DNA of 64,000 nucleotides from Pelagibacteraceae bacterium (GTDB lineage Bacteria; Pseudomonadota; Alphaproteobacteria; HIMB59). Shown here in pieces: positions 29,859 to 39,810 of the stretch; within the stretch, counting starts at the first letter, position 1; the number at the start of each line of letters is the position of its first letter. The translations under genes were made by a program, and so were the position numbers. The DNA is taken from NCBI GenBank assembly GCA_008638215.1, contig VTPN01000002.1, forward strand, positions 1 through 64,000. Reading direction: 5' to 3'. The notes under the pieces were generated by a model. That model was not told the origin of the DNA. It worked only from the letters and a program-made list of their open reading frames with translations, and made no database searches.

Positions 29859-31073
29859 CTATTTATATAATTTATAGGCTTGATGTAGTTTCTGAACCGC
29901 AATATCAGTAAATTTTTCATCAATCAAGATACTGATTTTTATTTCAGAAGTTGTGATCACTTGAATATTAATTTTATTTTTTCCTAATGTGTCAAATAAT
30001 GTTTGGGCAACTCCAGCATGAGATCTCATTCCTACTCCAACGACAGAAATTTTTGATATTGTATTAGAAGAATTAATTCTTTTATAACCAATATTTATTT
30101 TCTCCTTTTTTAAAATTTTTAAAGCTTTTTCAAGATCTCCTCTTGGAAGGGTAAAGGATAAATTAGCAAATTTTCCATCTTGAGATACGTTTTGTAAAAT
30201 CATATCAACATTGATATTGCCCTTCGCTAAAGGGCCGAATATTTTTGAAGAAACACCAGGTTTGTCTAATACTCTTGATAGAGTTATTTTTGCTTCATCT
30301 TTTGAATACGCTATACCACTAACAGTATTATTTTCTAATTTACTATTTTCTTCTGTCACAATAGTACCTGATATTTTTGGTCTCATAGACGATCTTACGC
30401 TTAATTTTGTTTTTTTTCTCATCGCCAATTCTACGGATCGAGTCTGAAGAACTTTAGCTCCTTGCGAGGCTAATTCAAGCATTTCTTCATATGAAATTTG
30501 TGGAATTTTTTTTGCATTTTTAACTAAGTTAGGATCAGTTGTATAAACGCCATCGACATCAGTATATATTATACATTCTGCATCTATAGCTGCAGCTACA
30601 GCTACTGCGCTAGTGTCAGAGCCTCCTCTACCAAGAGTGGTAATTTCATTTTTTGAATTTATCCCCTGAAAACCAGGAATAAGAAGAACATCATAATCTT
30701 GTAGCTCTTTGAAGATTTTATCTTGATTAATTGATAAAATTCTCGCTTTCGTATGTTCGATAGAGGTTCTAATTGGTATTTGCCAGCTTAAAAGAGATCT
30801 AGATTTAATTTTAATGCTATTAAGATAAATAGACATCAAAGAACAAGAAACATTTTCTCCAGTAGAAATTGCATTATCATAATCCATAGAATTTGGAGAT
30901 TTGGAGAAAATTTTTGTCAATTTAATAAGACGGTCAGTCTCACCTGACATTGCTGATAAGATTGCAATAACTTTATATTTTTTGGACCAGTCAGAAATTA
31001 TTGATGCAGATCTTTTTATGGCTTCAGTACTACCAACTGAAGTGCCACCAAATTTTAAAACTTTTACTTTCAT
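29859..31073 (-). CDS. lysC: aspartate kinase
   Basis: First enzyme of lysine, threonine and methionine synthesis. 404 aa: kinase domain with KVLKFGGTSVGS at the start and GRGGSDTSAVAVAAA, plus two ACT domains from about 260 that usually give feedback control by lysine and/or threonine. It is divergent from ubiG with 42 bp between, the usual alphaproteobacterial arrangement. Confidence 0.96.
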   Translation of the reverse strand: MKVKVLKFGGTSVGSTEAIKRSASIISDWSKKYKVIAILSAMSGETDRLIKLTKIFSKSPNSMDYDNAISTGENVSCSLMSIYLNSIKIKSRSLLSWQIPIRTSIEHTKARILSINQDKIFKELQDYDVLLIPGFQGINSKNEITTLGRGGSDTSAVAVAAAIDAECIIYTDVDGVYTTDPNLVKNAKKIPQISYEEMLELASQGAKVLQTRSVELAMRKKTKLSVRSSMRPKISGTIVTEENSKLENNTVSGIAYSKDEAKITLSRVLDKPGVSSKIFGPLAKGNINVDMILQNVSQDGKFANLSFTLPRGDLEKALKILKKEKINIGYKRINSSNTISKISVVGVGMRSHAGVAQTLFDTLGKNKINIQVITTSEIKISILIDEKFTDIAVQKLHQAYKLYK

Positions 31074-31115
31074 AAATTACGGTAATATACATTTAAGTAT
31101 TATTAAGTAAAGATC

Positions 31116-31772
31116 ATGCAAAACTATAATTATAAATATTATGAACCCTTAGAACAAATGATTGCCGTCAGACATCAATATATGAGTAAAATTATAAAGA
31201 AATTCACTAATTTAAATATTTATGAATATTTAAATAATAAAAAAATTTTAGATATTGGCTGTGGTACTGGTGAATTTCTTAAAAACTATCATGATTTAGA
31301 TAACCAGTGCATAGGAATTGATATTCAGAAAAACTTTAAATTTAAAAATGTAAATGGATATATTTTGAAAAATATTGATTTAAAAGGTTTCATCAAAAAT
31401 AATAAAAAAAAATTTGATGTTATTTTTTTATTCGAATTTTTAGAACATTTAAATTTAGAAGATAGAAAATTTTTATTTAAAAATCTTTTTAATTTATTAA
31501 ATAAAAATTCTTTAGTTTTTATTTCAACATTGAATAAAAATATAATTTCTCGATTCTTTAGTATCGAAATAGCAGAAAAATATCTTAAACTACTTCCACA
31601 AAACACTCATGAATATAAATATTTTATAAAACCATCTGAAATTCAAAATCTAGCAAAAAGTAACAAACTTTCTCTTCTAGATATTTCTGGAATGAGCTAT
31701 AATCCTATATTTAAAAGTTTTAAATTATCTAATTTTGATTTAATTAATTATTTTGGAACATTAAGTAGTTAA
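31116..31772 (+). CDS. ubiG: UbiG-type ubiquinone O-methyltransferase
   Basis: SAM-dependent O-methylation in ubiquinone synthesis. 218 aa, somewhat short and very AT-biased. The SAM loop is LDIGCGTGEF (45-54), and the UbiG-specific segments are FISTLNKN, AEKYLKLLPQNTHEY and the C-terminal SGMSYNPI. Its position divergent from lysC agrees with other alphaproteobacteria. Its TAA and the opposing gene's TAA share the four bases TTAA. Confidence 0.85.
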   Translation: MQNYNYKYYEPLEQMIAVRHQYMSKIIKKFTNLNIYEYLNNKKILDIGCGTGEFLKNYHDLDNQCIGIDIQKNFKFKNVNGYILKNIDLKGFIKNNKKKFDVIFLFEFLEHLNLEDRKFLFKNLFNLLNKNSLVFISTLNKNIISRFFSIEIAEKYLKLLPQNTHEYKYFIKPSEIQNLAKSNKLSLLDISGMSYNPIFKSFKLSNFDLINYFGTLSS

Positions 31773-32203
31773 TTTTTTTTATTTTGTTTTTTTTCAAAGG
31801 GCAATCTTATTAGAGTAATACCTTCTTCGATCAAATCATTGCTTTCTTTTTCAGTCGCTTCTCCATAAATTGGTTTATCCTCTTTTTCACCATAATGAAT
31901 TTTTCTTGCCTCCTCAGGAAAATTTTTACCAACATAAGTATAATTTTTTTCTATCTCTTCTTTTAATTTTTTGATTTTTTGATTGTAATTTGCAAAAACT
32001 TTTTCTTGATTTCTTTTTTGTTTATCAAGACTATTTGATTTTGAAGAAATATTTGGAGCCATTACAGATTTGAATACAGAACTTGATCCGCAATAAGGGC
32101 AATCTATCAACTTTTTTTTTCTTTGCTTTTCAAATGAGCTAGAATCATCAAAGCTAGCTTCGAATATGTGATCATTATCGCACCTTAAATCAAATTTAAT
32201 CAT
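31769..32203 (-). CDS. DUF1178 family protein
   Basis: 144 aa. The N-terminal zinc-ribbon-like part, IKFDLRCDNDHIFEASF then CPYCGSSSVFKSVMAPNIS, is the DUF1178 signature; the rest is a charged helical tail with YVGKNFPEEARKIHYGE, also conserved in the family. Function unknown. It follows the nitrilase gene after 35 bp, the usual alphaproteobacterial pairing. Confidence 0.9.
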   Translation of the reverse strand: MIKFDLRCDNDHIFEASFDDSSSFEKQRKKKLIDCPYCGSSSVFKSVMAPNISSKSNSLDKQKRNQEKVFANYNQKIKKLKEEIEKNYTYVGKNFPEEARKIHYGEKEDKPIYGEATEKESNDLIEEGITLIRLPFEKKQNKKN

Positions 32204-32238
32204 AATTACTAATTAGTATAAATATCTATATTTTCAAG

Positions 32239-33027
32239 TCAGTTAAAATTCCTATCATGCATTAAGACGGGAATGGATTTTTGAAATTTTTCGACAGATT
32301 TTAAGTCTATTTCACAATTGAGCACCATTTCTGAGTCTGCGGCTTCAGAAATAATTTCTCCCCATGGATTGACAACAAGACTATGACCATAAGTTGATCT
32401 GTTCTCTTCATTAGTTCCCCATTGATTAGGGGCCACTATAAAAATACCATTCTCAATCGCTCTCGCCCTTAGTAAACAGTGCCAATGTGCCTTTCCAGTT
32501 GTGTAAGTGAAAGCTGAAGGAACTACGATCGCTTTACAAGACTTTTTGGATAATTCCCTAAATAATTTCGGAAAACGTAAATCATAGCATATTGAATGAC
32601 CTATCAACTCTCCATTTATCTCCACAGACCTTAGAGAAGATCCAGGAGTATAAGTATCACTTTCTTTATATTCCTCATTATTTTTTAAAATTACATCAAA
32701 CATATGAATTTTATCGTAATAAGATGAAATACTTCCTTCTTGATTAATTAAGATTGACCTATTGTAAACTTTGCCCTCATCTAAAATAGGCAAAGAACCT
32801 AATAATAAATTTACTTTATTTATTTTTGCAAAGTTTTGATAATGCAAAATGTATTCATGATCCATAGCAAATGATGTTTTTGTTAAATTGGATAAAAATA
32901 GAAAACACTCAGGTAATAATATTAAATCTGGCTTAAAACTCAGAGCCTGGTTGATAAATCTATCTACTTTTTGGAAATTTTTATCTACTTGAGGTCCAAC
33001 AGTTATTTGAACAAGAGATAACCTCAT
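32239..33027 (-). CDS. carbon-nitrogen hydrolase (Nit family)
   Basis: 262 aa with the nitrilase-superfamily triad E40 (LLPECFLF), K106 (YDKIHMFD) and C147 (SICYDLRFP). The closest family group is Nit1/Nit2-type amidases; in other organisms such enzymes repair deaminated glutathione or hydrolyse omega-amides, but the substrate here is inference. The start overlaps the upstream 103-aa gene by 4 bp (ATGA). Confidence 0.9.
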   Translation of the reverse strand: MRLSLVQITVGPQVDKNFQKVDRFINQALSFKPDLILLPECFLFLSNLTKTSFAMDHEYILHYQNFAKINKVNLLLGSLPILDEGKVYNRSILINQEGSISSYYDKIHMFDVILKNNEEYKESDTYTPGSSLRSVEINGELIGHSICYDLRFPKLFRELSKKSCKAIVVPSAFTYTTGKAHWHCLLRARAIENGIFIVAPNQWGTNEENRSTYGHSLVVNPWGEIISEAADSEMVLNCEIDLKSVEKFQKSIPVLMHDRNFN

Positions 33028-33335
33028 TGCTCTTTAAGAGAAAATAAATCAAAAGTAGTATTCTCCTTAGATGCCTTATGAATTTTTATACTTTCATCCG
33101 GCAAAATAGATAAACTATGGTTTGCAAATAAAATATAGATAAATTCTTTATTATTTCGTATTAAGCTTAACTTTAGTGTTTTATCTTTATTAACTAATAC
33201 TGAAGGTTTATCAGCGATATATGAAAAATCTTCTTTGTTAGTCAATGAGTTAATTGAGTCGAAATCCTTATTAAATTTTTCAATATCCTCATAGAAGTTC
33301 AATCTTTTTTGATCTAAGTTAAATCTGGAAATCAT
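33024..33335 (-). CDS. hypothetical protein, 103 aa
   Basis: Not recognised. No signal peptide, membrane helix or cysteine. It is charged and AT-biased in composition, with a predicted beta-rich middle (LVNKDKTLKLSLIRNNKEFIYILFANHS). It is translationally linked to the nitrilase gene by an ATGA overlap and begins 19 bp from a divergent methyltransferase-like gene. In relatives a glutaredoxin gene often stands at this place, but there is no CxxC here, so it is not that. Confidence 0.6.
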   Translation of the reverse strand: MISRFNLDQKRLNFYEDIEKFNKDFDSINSLTNKEDFSYIADKPSVLVNKDKTLKLSLIRNNKEFIYILFANHSLSILPDESIKIHKASKENTTFDLFSLKEQ

Positions 33336-33354
33336 AAAAACAATTTAACACAAA

Positions 33355-34062
33355 ATGTTACAATTTAATTTAAAAAAAAAGGAAGCCAGGAAAGAACTAT
33401 ATTATAACAAAGATAACTTTATCTCAGAGTTGGGCGTTGAGCTAATAAACAAAAAGACAAAATTTATTCTTAATAAACCAAATTCATCGATTCTTTCTGA
33501 TGAAAGGCTTAAAATAAAAGACTCAACTGGTGATGATTTAATCTTTAATGATATAGACTTATTTCTCCAAAATAAAAAAAATGCAGATGCATTTATCTGT
33601 AATTTTGATCTACAAATTCCTTTAGCAATTAATTCTCAAAGATTTTTTCAAAATATATATGAAATTTTGAATATGGATGGATTTTTTTGTTTTAATTTAT
33701 TGACTTTAAATTCTTTTATTACTCTACAAAAAATATTCCTAGAAATTGATGATAATGTTTTTAATGGAGCTCAACGTAGATTTGGACCTTTCCACGACAC
33801 TTCTGATATAATTACAAATTTAAACAAAAGTAAATTTAAAGAAGTAGTTGTAAGTACTGAGCAACTTGAATTAAATTATAAATCTCTTGATAAAATAAGA
33901 GCCGATTTTAAAGAATTAGGCATATCTAATTATTATAATGAGACAATTAGAACAAATAAAAATTTTTACAAAAAAACAACCTCATTATTTAAAGAATTAA
34001 TATCAAAACACCATCATGTTCCAATTGAAATTGAAATTTCGACATTTACATCGTGGAAATAA
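33355..34062 (+). CDS. degenerate BioC/NDUFAF5-like methyltransferase
   Basis: 235 aa. The C-terminal two thirds align in plan with the BioC/NDUFAF5 group: FFQNIYEILNMDGFFCFNLL (the post-core helix and strand), the FGPFHDTSDI segment, IRADFKELGISN, and the closing EIEISTFTSWK. The N-terminal part lacks the DLGCGTG SAM loop; the matching place reads KFILNKPNSSI. It may be a catalytically dead assembly factor or a very divergent enzyme. The gene is next to the nitrilase group as in other alphaproteobacteria. Confidence 0.65.
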   Translation: MLQFNLKKKEARKELYYNKDNFISELGVELINKKTKFILNKPNSSILSDERLKIKDSTGDDLIFNDIDLFLQNKKNADAFICNFDLQIPLAINSQRFFQNIYEILNMDGFFCFNLLTLNSFITLQKIFLEIDDNVFNGAQRRFGPFHDTSDIITNLNKSKFKEVVVSTEQLELNYKSLDKIRADFKELGISNYYNETIRTNKNFYKKTTSLFKELISKHHHVPIEIEISTFTSWK

Positions 34063-34087
34063 ATTTATTTTGATATAAAGATATTCT

Positions 34088-36553
34088 ATGTTTCAAAAAA
34101 TAAACGATTTTTTTGCAAATCAAAAAAATTCTAAGTTACTTAAAGAAATTTCAGGGACATATGTTGAAAAGATTAATTCTCTTGAAAATGAAATAAAGAA
34201 ACTTAGTAAAGCAGATATTCTTAAGAAATTAGATGAAATTAGAAATAAATCTGATGGTAAATTATCAGAACAAGATATTTGTTTTGCCTGCGCCATTGTA
34301 AGAGAAGTATCTTACAAAACCATCGGGCTTAGACATTATGATTGTCAGATAATATGCGGTCTTGCTTTGTATCATGGTTTTATTGCGGAAATGAAGACAG
34401 GAGAAGGCAAAACCTTGGTGGCCACCATCCCAGTTTTGTTAAATAATCTTTTAAAGAAAAAAGTTCATCTAATAACTGTTAATGATTTCCTTGCAAAAAG
34501 AGACTCTAATTGGATGAACCCAATATATGAATACTTAAATATTTCGAATTCCTTTATCCAAAATGATCAGACAATTGAAGAAAAAATTTCTAGTTACAAC
34601 AATGATGTTGTATACGGCAATAACAATGAATTTTGTTTTGACTATTTAAGAGATAACCTTCGTTCTATAAATACTCCAAAAATGCAGAATGCATTAAATG
34701 TTGCAATAATAGATGAAGCTGACTCTGTTTTAATCGATGAGTCAAGATCTCCTCTAGGTATCTCGGGACCAGTTAAAACGCCCATTCAATTATTTAAACT
34801 TTGTTATGAAATTACTGAAGATTTATCTTTGGATGATGTGGAAATCAACGAGGAAAGAAAAAATGTTCTATTAAAAGATAGTGGCATTAAAAAAATAGAA
34901 TTTAATCTCAAAAAAATAAATTATTTAAAAGGTAATAGTTTATTCGATAATGAAAATCTAGAAGCCTACCAAATAGTTAACCAATCATTAAAAGCAAGGT
35001 TCATTTACGAAAGAGACAAAGATTATATTGTCAAAGATGGGCAAATCGTAGTAATTGACGAGTTTTCAGGAAGGTTAGCTCAAGGAAGAAGGTTTGGGGA
35101 AGGATTACATCAGTCTCTAGAAGCTAAAGAGAATGTGAAAATCCAAGCTGAAAGCATTACTTTAGCAAGCATTACTTTTCAAAATTATTTTAAAAAATAT
35201 GAAAAAATATCAGGCATGACTGGGACTGCTCTAACAGAAGCAGAGGAGTTTTTAGAAATTTATGGTTTAAGTGTAATAGAAATCCCCACAAACAAGAAAA
35301 TGATAAGAATAGATCGTAATGATCAAATTTATAAAACTAGTGAAGAAAAATATGAAGCCGTATTAAATTTGGTTAAAGACAAATATCAAAAAGGGCAGCC
35401 TCTTTTAATCGGTACTACTTCTATTGAAAAATCTAACTATATTTCTGAAATTTTAAAAAAGGCAGAAGTTCCTCATAATGTTTTAAATGCCAAAAACCAT
35501 CAAGATGAAGCAGAAATTATTGCTTTAGCCGGAAAACCATTTCAAATCACAGTTGCAACCAATATGGCTGGCAGAGGAACTGATATTAAATTAGGAGGTA
35601 ACCCTGAGATCGATAAAAACTTTAAAGACTCTGACTATCAAAAAGTCATCGACTTAGGAGGATTATGTATTGTTGGAACCGAAAGGCATGAAAGTAGAAG
35701 AATAGATAACCAACTTAGAGGAAGGTCTGGCAGGCAAGGAGATCCAGGAGAAAGTATTTTTTTTGTATCGCTTGAAGATGATCTCATGAGAATTTTTGGT
35801 TCAGAAAAATTACAGTCCATGCTTTCTACTTTAGGGTTAAAAAAAGGTGAAGTTATTGAACACAAGTGGCTTACTTCCTCCATAGAAAGAGCTCAAAAAA
35901 GAGTAGAAGGGCATAATTTCGATATTAGAAAACAACTATTAGAATTTGATAATATTATCGATAAACAAAGAAATATTATTTATTCAAAAAGAGAAATGAT
36001 AATCAATGATGATATTTTTAATTTTATAAAAGAAACTGAAGAAGAATTTATATCTAACTTACTTGAAAGTGAAGAAGATGAAATTAAAAATTTTCATAAC
36101 ACTCTACCCTTTCTTCAAAATAAAAATATGACTGATAAATCCATTTATCTTGACAATTTTGATGACATCAAAAAGGAAAATTATGAAGAGCATAAAGATA
36201 TTTATAAAAAAATATTAAGGCAAGTAAGTTTAACTATACTAGATAAAAATTGGCACAATCATATTCAAGAACTTACTAATATAAGAATGTCAGTGAGTTT
36301 AAGTGGTTATGCGGGAAAAGATCCAGTAAATGAATTTAGAAAAGCCTCTTTTGCTGCCTTTAATACCTTAGTATATGAAATACAAAAACAGATGGTGTTA
36401 GTATTAAATAACATGAGTATTACTAATCAAAATTCAAAACAAAATGACAATGAAAATTTTGATAACTCTGCACCAAAAAAAATTGGAAGAAACGACCCCT
36501 GCCCCTGTGGTTCAGGTAAAAAATACAAACAATGCCACGGAAATTTGACTTAG
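34088..36553 (+). CDS. secA: preprotein translocase ATPase SecA
   Basis: Motor of the Sec export pathway. 821 aa, at the short end for the family. Walker A is MKTGEGKTL (GEGKT 105-109), the DEAD-type box is IDEADSVLIDESRSP, the helicase part has TNMAGRGTDIKLGG and RQGDPGES, and the C-terminus keeps the zinc/SecB-binding motif CPCGSGKKYKQCHG. The last codon overlaps the convergent accA stop, sharing TTAG. Confidence 0.98.
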   Translation: MFQKINDFFANQKNSKLLKEISGTYVEKINSLENEIKKLSKADILKKLDEIRNKSDGKLSEQDICFACAIVREVSYKTIGLRHYDCQIICGLALYHGFIAEMKTGEGKTLVATIPVLLNNLLKKKVHLITVNDFLAKRDSNWMNPIYEYLNISNSFIQNDQTIEEKISSYNNDVVYGNNNEFCFDYLRDNLRSINTPKMQNALNVAIIDEADSVLIDESRSPLGISGPVKTPIQLFKLCYEITEDLSLDDVEINEERKNVLLKDSGIKKIEFNLKKINYLKGNSLFDNENLEAYQIVNQSLKARFIYERDKDYIVKDGQIVVIDEFSGRLAQGRRFGEGLHQSLEAKENVKIQAESITLASITFQNYFKKYEKISGMTGTALTEAEEFLEIYGLSVIEIPTNKKMIRIDRNDQIYKTSEEKYEAVLNLVKDKYQKGQPLLIGTTSIEKSNYISEILKKAEVPHNVLNAKNHQDEAEIIALAGKPFQITVATNMAGRGTDIKLGGNPEIDKNFKDSDYQKVIDLGGLCIVGTERHESRRIDNQLRGRSGRQGDPGESIFFVSLEDDLMRIFGSEKLQSMLSTLGLKKGEVIEHKWLTSSIERAQKRVEGHNFDIRKQLLEFDNIIDKQRNIIYSKREMIINDDIFNFIKETEEEFISNLLESEEDEIKNFHNTLPFLQNKNMTDKSIYLDNFDDIKKENYEEHKDIYKKILRQVSLTILDKNWHNHIQELTNIRMSVSLSGYAGKDPVNEFRKASFAAFNTLVYEIQKQMVLVLNNMSITNQNSKQNDNENFDNSAPKKIGRNDPCPCGSGKKYKQCHGNLT

Positions 36554-37491
36554 GGTAAATAGTTTAAATAACGATTATTTCTTTGGTTCAATAATGAGGT
36601 CAAATCAATTTTTTTTAACTCATTCAAATTTTCTAATAAAGATTTTTTAAGATCTCTACATATCACATCGTGATTTCTATGAGCGCCTCCAATAGGTTCC
36701 TCAATTATTTCATCAATAATTTTTAGATTTAAACAATCTTTTGCAGTGATTTTTAGAGAGTTGGATGCTGTCTCTGCATAATCAGAGGATTTCCATAAGA
36801 TAGAAGAACATCCCTCTGGGGAAATGACAGAATAAATTGAATTACTTAGCATTAAAACTTTATCACTTGTAGCTAAAGCTATAGCCCCTCCCGATCCGCC
36901 TTCTCCTATAATAACTGAAATACAAGGAGCCTCACAGTTTAAAGCTACTTTCATTGATTGAGCTATAGCTTCGGCTTGACCTCTTTCTTCAGCATCTTTG
37001 CCCGGATATGCACCGGAAGTATCTATAAAACAAATTAATGGTATATTTAATTTTGAGGCTAGTTTCATAATTCTTTGAGATTTTCGATAGCCCTCGGGCT
37101 TCGCCATACCAAAATTATGTTTTATTCTAGATTTCATATCATGACCTTTTTCAGTACCAAGAACCAATACAGGATTTTCATCCAAAAAAGCCATTCCAGA
37201 GATTATTGCATTATCCTCAGAATATAATCGGTCACCATAGAGAGATGTAAAGTTATCAAAAACATTTTGGACATAATCCTTAGTTTTAGGTCTTTGAGGA
37301 TGTCTTGCAACTTTTACAATTTGCCAAGGGGATAAATTTGAATAAATCTTATCTAGTTCAGTTTTTTCTTTTTCCTCGATAGATTTAATTTTAACAGAAA
37401 TGTCAATATCACTTTCCTCAGATGCTTTGAGAAGAGATTTTTTTTCACTTTCCAGTTTTTCTAATTTTTCTTCAAAATCGAGATAAAACAT
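36550..37491 (-). CDS. accA: acetyl-CoA carboxylase carboxyltransferase alpha
   Basis: Carboxyltransferase alpha subunit for malonyl-CoA synthesis; AccD is the partner and is elsewhere. 313 aa. Signature stretches: ARHPQRPKTKDY, FGDR-like LYGDRLYSEDNA, GTEKGHDMKSRI, NFGMAKPEGYRK, FIDTSGAYPG and EGGSGGAIALA. It lies 7 bp downstream of xerD in the same direction. Confidence 0.97.
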   Translation of the reverse strand: MFYLDFEEKLEKLESEKKSLLKASEESDIDISVKIKSIEEKEKTELDKIYSNLSPWQIVKVARHPQRPKTKDYVQNVFDNFTSLYGDRLYSEDNAIISGMAFLDENPVLVLGTEKGHDMKSRIKHNFGMAKPEGYRKSQRIMKLASKLNIPLICFIDTSGAYPGKDAEERGQAEAIAQSMKVALNCEAPCISVIIGEGGSGGAIALATSDKVLMLSNSIYSVISPEGCSSILWKSSDYAETASNSLKITAKDCLNLKIIDEIIEEPIGGAHRNHDVICRDLKKSLLENLNELKKIDLTSLLNQRNNRYLNYLP

Positions 37492-37498
37492 TTCGAGA

Positions 37499-38353
37499 CT
37501 ATAATTTATTTTTTAAAGGATGATAAGTATCTAAAACGCTCTTTTTGAGAGATTTAGCTACTTTAGTATAAATTTCTGTAGTTGAGATACTAGAGTGGCC
37601 TAGAAATTTTTGAATATGTCTTATATCAGCATTATTTTCTAACATCGATGTCGCAAAAGAGTGTCGAAAGACATGTGTTGAAATTTTATATTTAATAAAA
37701 CCGTCTTTAAAAGCCTTATCTAGGAATTTATTAACAGAACGCGCTGAAATTTTTTTTCCTTTCAAATTGAATATATAGCCTTCATTTTTTTTTAATGCAA
37801 ATAGACTGTCAAGAAAATCACTTGTCAAATATGATTTTCTTTCTTTTGATCCCTTTCCATAAATATTTAAAGTCATATCAGTCTTAGATAAATCAGACCA
37901 TTTTAAAGCTAATGCTTCAGAAATTCTTAAACCCGATAGATACATTAACTTTAAAATAATTAGATAAAGATTTTTATTAGCTAGATTGGAGTTGTCTAGG
38001 GAGATAAAAATTTTATTTATTTCATTTTTAGGAATAGCTTTGGGGATTTTTTTTGAACTATTTAAAGACTCAAAAATATTTAAATTTATATCTTTAATTA
38101 TTTTTTCAGAGTGAAGAAATTTTAGAAAGTTTTTTAACGAAGAAAGTTTTCTATTTATCGTGGCATTAGAGATATTTTTTTTTCTCAGATTAGAAATATA
38201 TTTCTCCACATTATAGTTAATACTTTTATTATTAATAAAAAAAATTAAAAATTGATTTAAATCTACTAAATAATTATTTATTGAATTTTGAGAAAGATTT
38301 TTTTCTGAAAATAAAAACTCTTTAAATGTATCAATATGACATTCTAAATTCAT
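37499..38353 (-). CDS. xerD: tyrosine recombinase, XerD type
   Basis: Site-specific recombinase that resolves chromosome dimers at dif. 284 aa with an N-terminal SAM-like core-binding domain and a complete catalytic set: R143 (LSGLRISEAL), K167 (YGKGSKER), H227 and R230 (HVFRHSFAT), H253 (LGHSSISTTE) and Y262. It is chromosomal, with no mobile element around it. XerD versus XerC is a best guess from context near accA and aroK. It overlaps the upstream 486-aa gene by 4 bp. Confidence 0.88.
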   Translation of the reverse strand: MNLECHIDTFKEFLFSEKNLSQNSINNYLVDLNQFLIFFINNKSINYNVEKYISNLRKKNISNATINRKLSSLKNFLKFLHSEKIIKDINLNIFESLNSSKKIPKAIPKNEINKIFISLDNSNLANKNLYLIILKLMYLSGLRISEALALKWSDLSKTDMTLNIYGKGSKERKSYLTSDFLDSLFALKKNEGYIFNLKGKKISARSVNKFLDKAFKDGFIKYKISTHVFRHSFATSMLENNADIRHIQKFLGHSSISTTEIYTKVAKSLKKSVLDTYHPLKNKL

Positions 38354-39810
38354 AAATTAGACAAGTGCACTTTGAAAAATAACTTTATAAATTCATTTTT
38401 AAGATATTCATTATTAATTAAATATTTATTAATAAAGTATAAATCAAATTCATTGAGAGAATAATAATCCTCACTTAATTGAATATAATAAATATAGCTC
38501 TCAATTAGGTTAAAGTTTTCCGATAAATTAAATAAATAAACTGGATCAACGAGAATATCTTTATTTTCTTCAATTAAGGATTTATCTAAATTGGCAAATT
38601 TTAAATCACCATTTAAAAAGAAAAATCTCATTAAGGGGCTTTTTAAGTCATTTTTATCATCTGAATAAAGTTCAGATTGGGAATTTGATGATAGATATCT
38701 TTTTAAACCTAAAGCTAAATAATTATCTTCTAAATTTTCTTCAGAAATTTCCGTCAAAATTACTTTTAAATTTTCCAGAAAAGAAGAGTTCTCGTATAAA
38801 GAAATTATAATCAAGGCGTTGATATATTTTAGATTTCTTGAAGTTATGCGCATTTCTCTAAATTGATCATAAATTAAGCGTGATAAATCATATAAATCCA
38901 ATTGTATTTCTGAAGTATATTTTTCTAATATGGCAAGCTTGTTGTTATAATTGATTTCTTTGTTGATTTCATTGAACATTAATAATTCTTTGGGTTTGTC
39001 TTTTAAATTAGATAAAAGTGATAAATATTGGGAGCTGTTAATAATTCTATTTTTAAAAAGATAGTTTAACTCATATAATTTTAATTCATTAGATTTTCGG
39101 TATAGCTCTAATTCAAATATATTTGAAATATTCTCTACATAAATATTAGCATCATCTTTTATAGAAAGTATAAATAAATCAATCATACCTAATTGAGATA
39201 GATTGAATTGATCATTTAGATCTTTTTTATTAAGATAGTCTATTAAAAGAATAGTGTTGAGTTTTTTAAAATCATCATCATTGTAAATTTCTAATAAAAG
39301 AGAAATTTGTTGATTTTGATTATCTTTTAGTAAACAAATAATGTTGAACTCAATTACATTATCAAAATTTTTTTGGTTAGCATCTAAACGACCTAAATAT
39401 TCACATAAATTTTCTATTTGATTTAATCTAAAGAGAGTATGAAGGTACGCTTGGTTTAATTCAGGATCTTGAAATTTTTCAAATAAGGCTTTTTCAAATA
39501 AATTAGAATTAATTTGGAAACCATAAGTTTTATTTGAAAATAATTTTATTTTTTCAAAGAAAAAATCATTACTATTTGAATATTTTGGAAAGATATCAGA
39601 ATTAGTTAAGGGATCAAATAAAGAGTAAAAGAAATTGTCTTTGTATTCAATTTGTTCAATTAAATTTAATAAATCTTGTTGCTGTTCAATTTCCGTAATT
39701 AAATTATTCTGAGATACCGTTTGAAGCTGAAAGGCTATATCTTCTTCAAAATTAGCTTTTGAAATATTTGGGGCAAGAATACTTAAAAATATAAAAAAAA
39801 AAATCTTCAT
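38350..39810 (-). CDS. exported hypothetical protein, 486 aa
   Basis: Not recognised. Signal peptide about 1-19 (ending ISKA). The mature part is almost entirely predicted alpha-helical, Leu/Ile/Asn-rich and without cysteine clusters or catalytic motifs, with recurring helix pairs suggestive of a TPR-like solenoid (inference). It is coupled by ATGA overlaps both to a 43-aa membrane protein upstream and to xerD downstream. It is probably periplasmic or attached to the outer membrane. Confidence 0.7.
   Translation of the reverse strand: MKIFFFIFLSILAPNISKANFEEDIAFQLQTVSQNNLITEIEQQQDLLNLIEQIEYKDNFFYSLFDPLTNSDIFPKYSNSNDFFFEKIKLFSNKTYGFQINSNLFEKALFEKFQDPELNQAYLHTLFRLNQIENLCEYLGRLDANQKNFDNVIEFNIICLLKDNQNQQISLLLEIYNDDDFKKLNTILLIDYLNKKDLNDQFNLSQLGMIDLFILSIKDDANIYVENISNIFELELYRKSNELKLYELNYLFKNRIINSSQYLSLLSNLKDKPKELLMFNEINKEINYNNKLAILEKYTSEIQLDLYDLSRLIYDQFREMRITSRNLKYINALIIISLYENSSFLENLKVILTEISEENLEDNYLALGLKRYLSSNSQSELYSDDKNDLKSPLMRFFFLNGDLKFANLDKSLIEENKDILVDPVYLFNLSENFNLIESYIYYIQLSEDYYSLNEFDLYFINKYLINNEYLKNEFIKLFFKVHLSNL

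Noticed and set aside
37499-38353. Tyrosine recombinase as a sign of an integrated element
   Set aside because: It has XerD-like length and context among accA and aro genes; no attachment repeats, phage or transposon genes are nearby.
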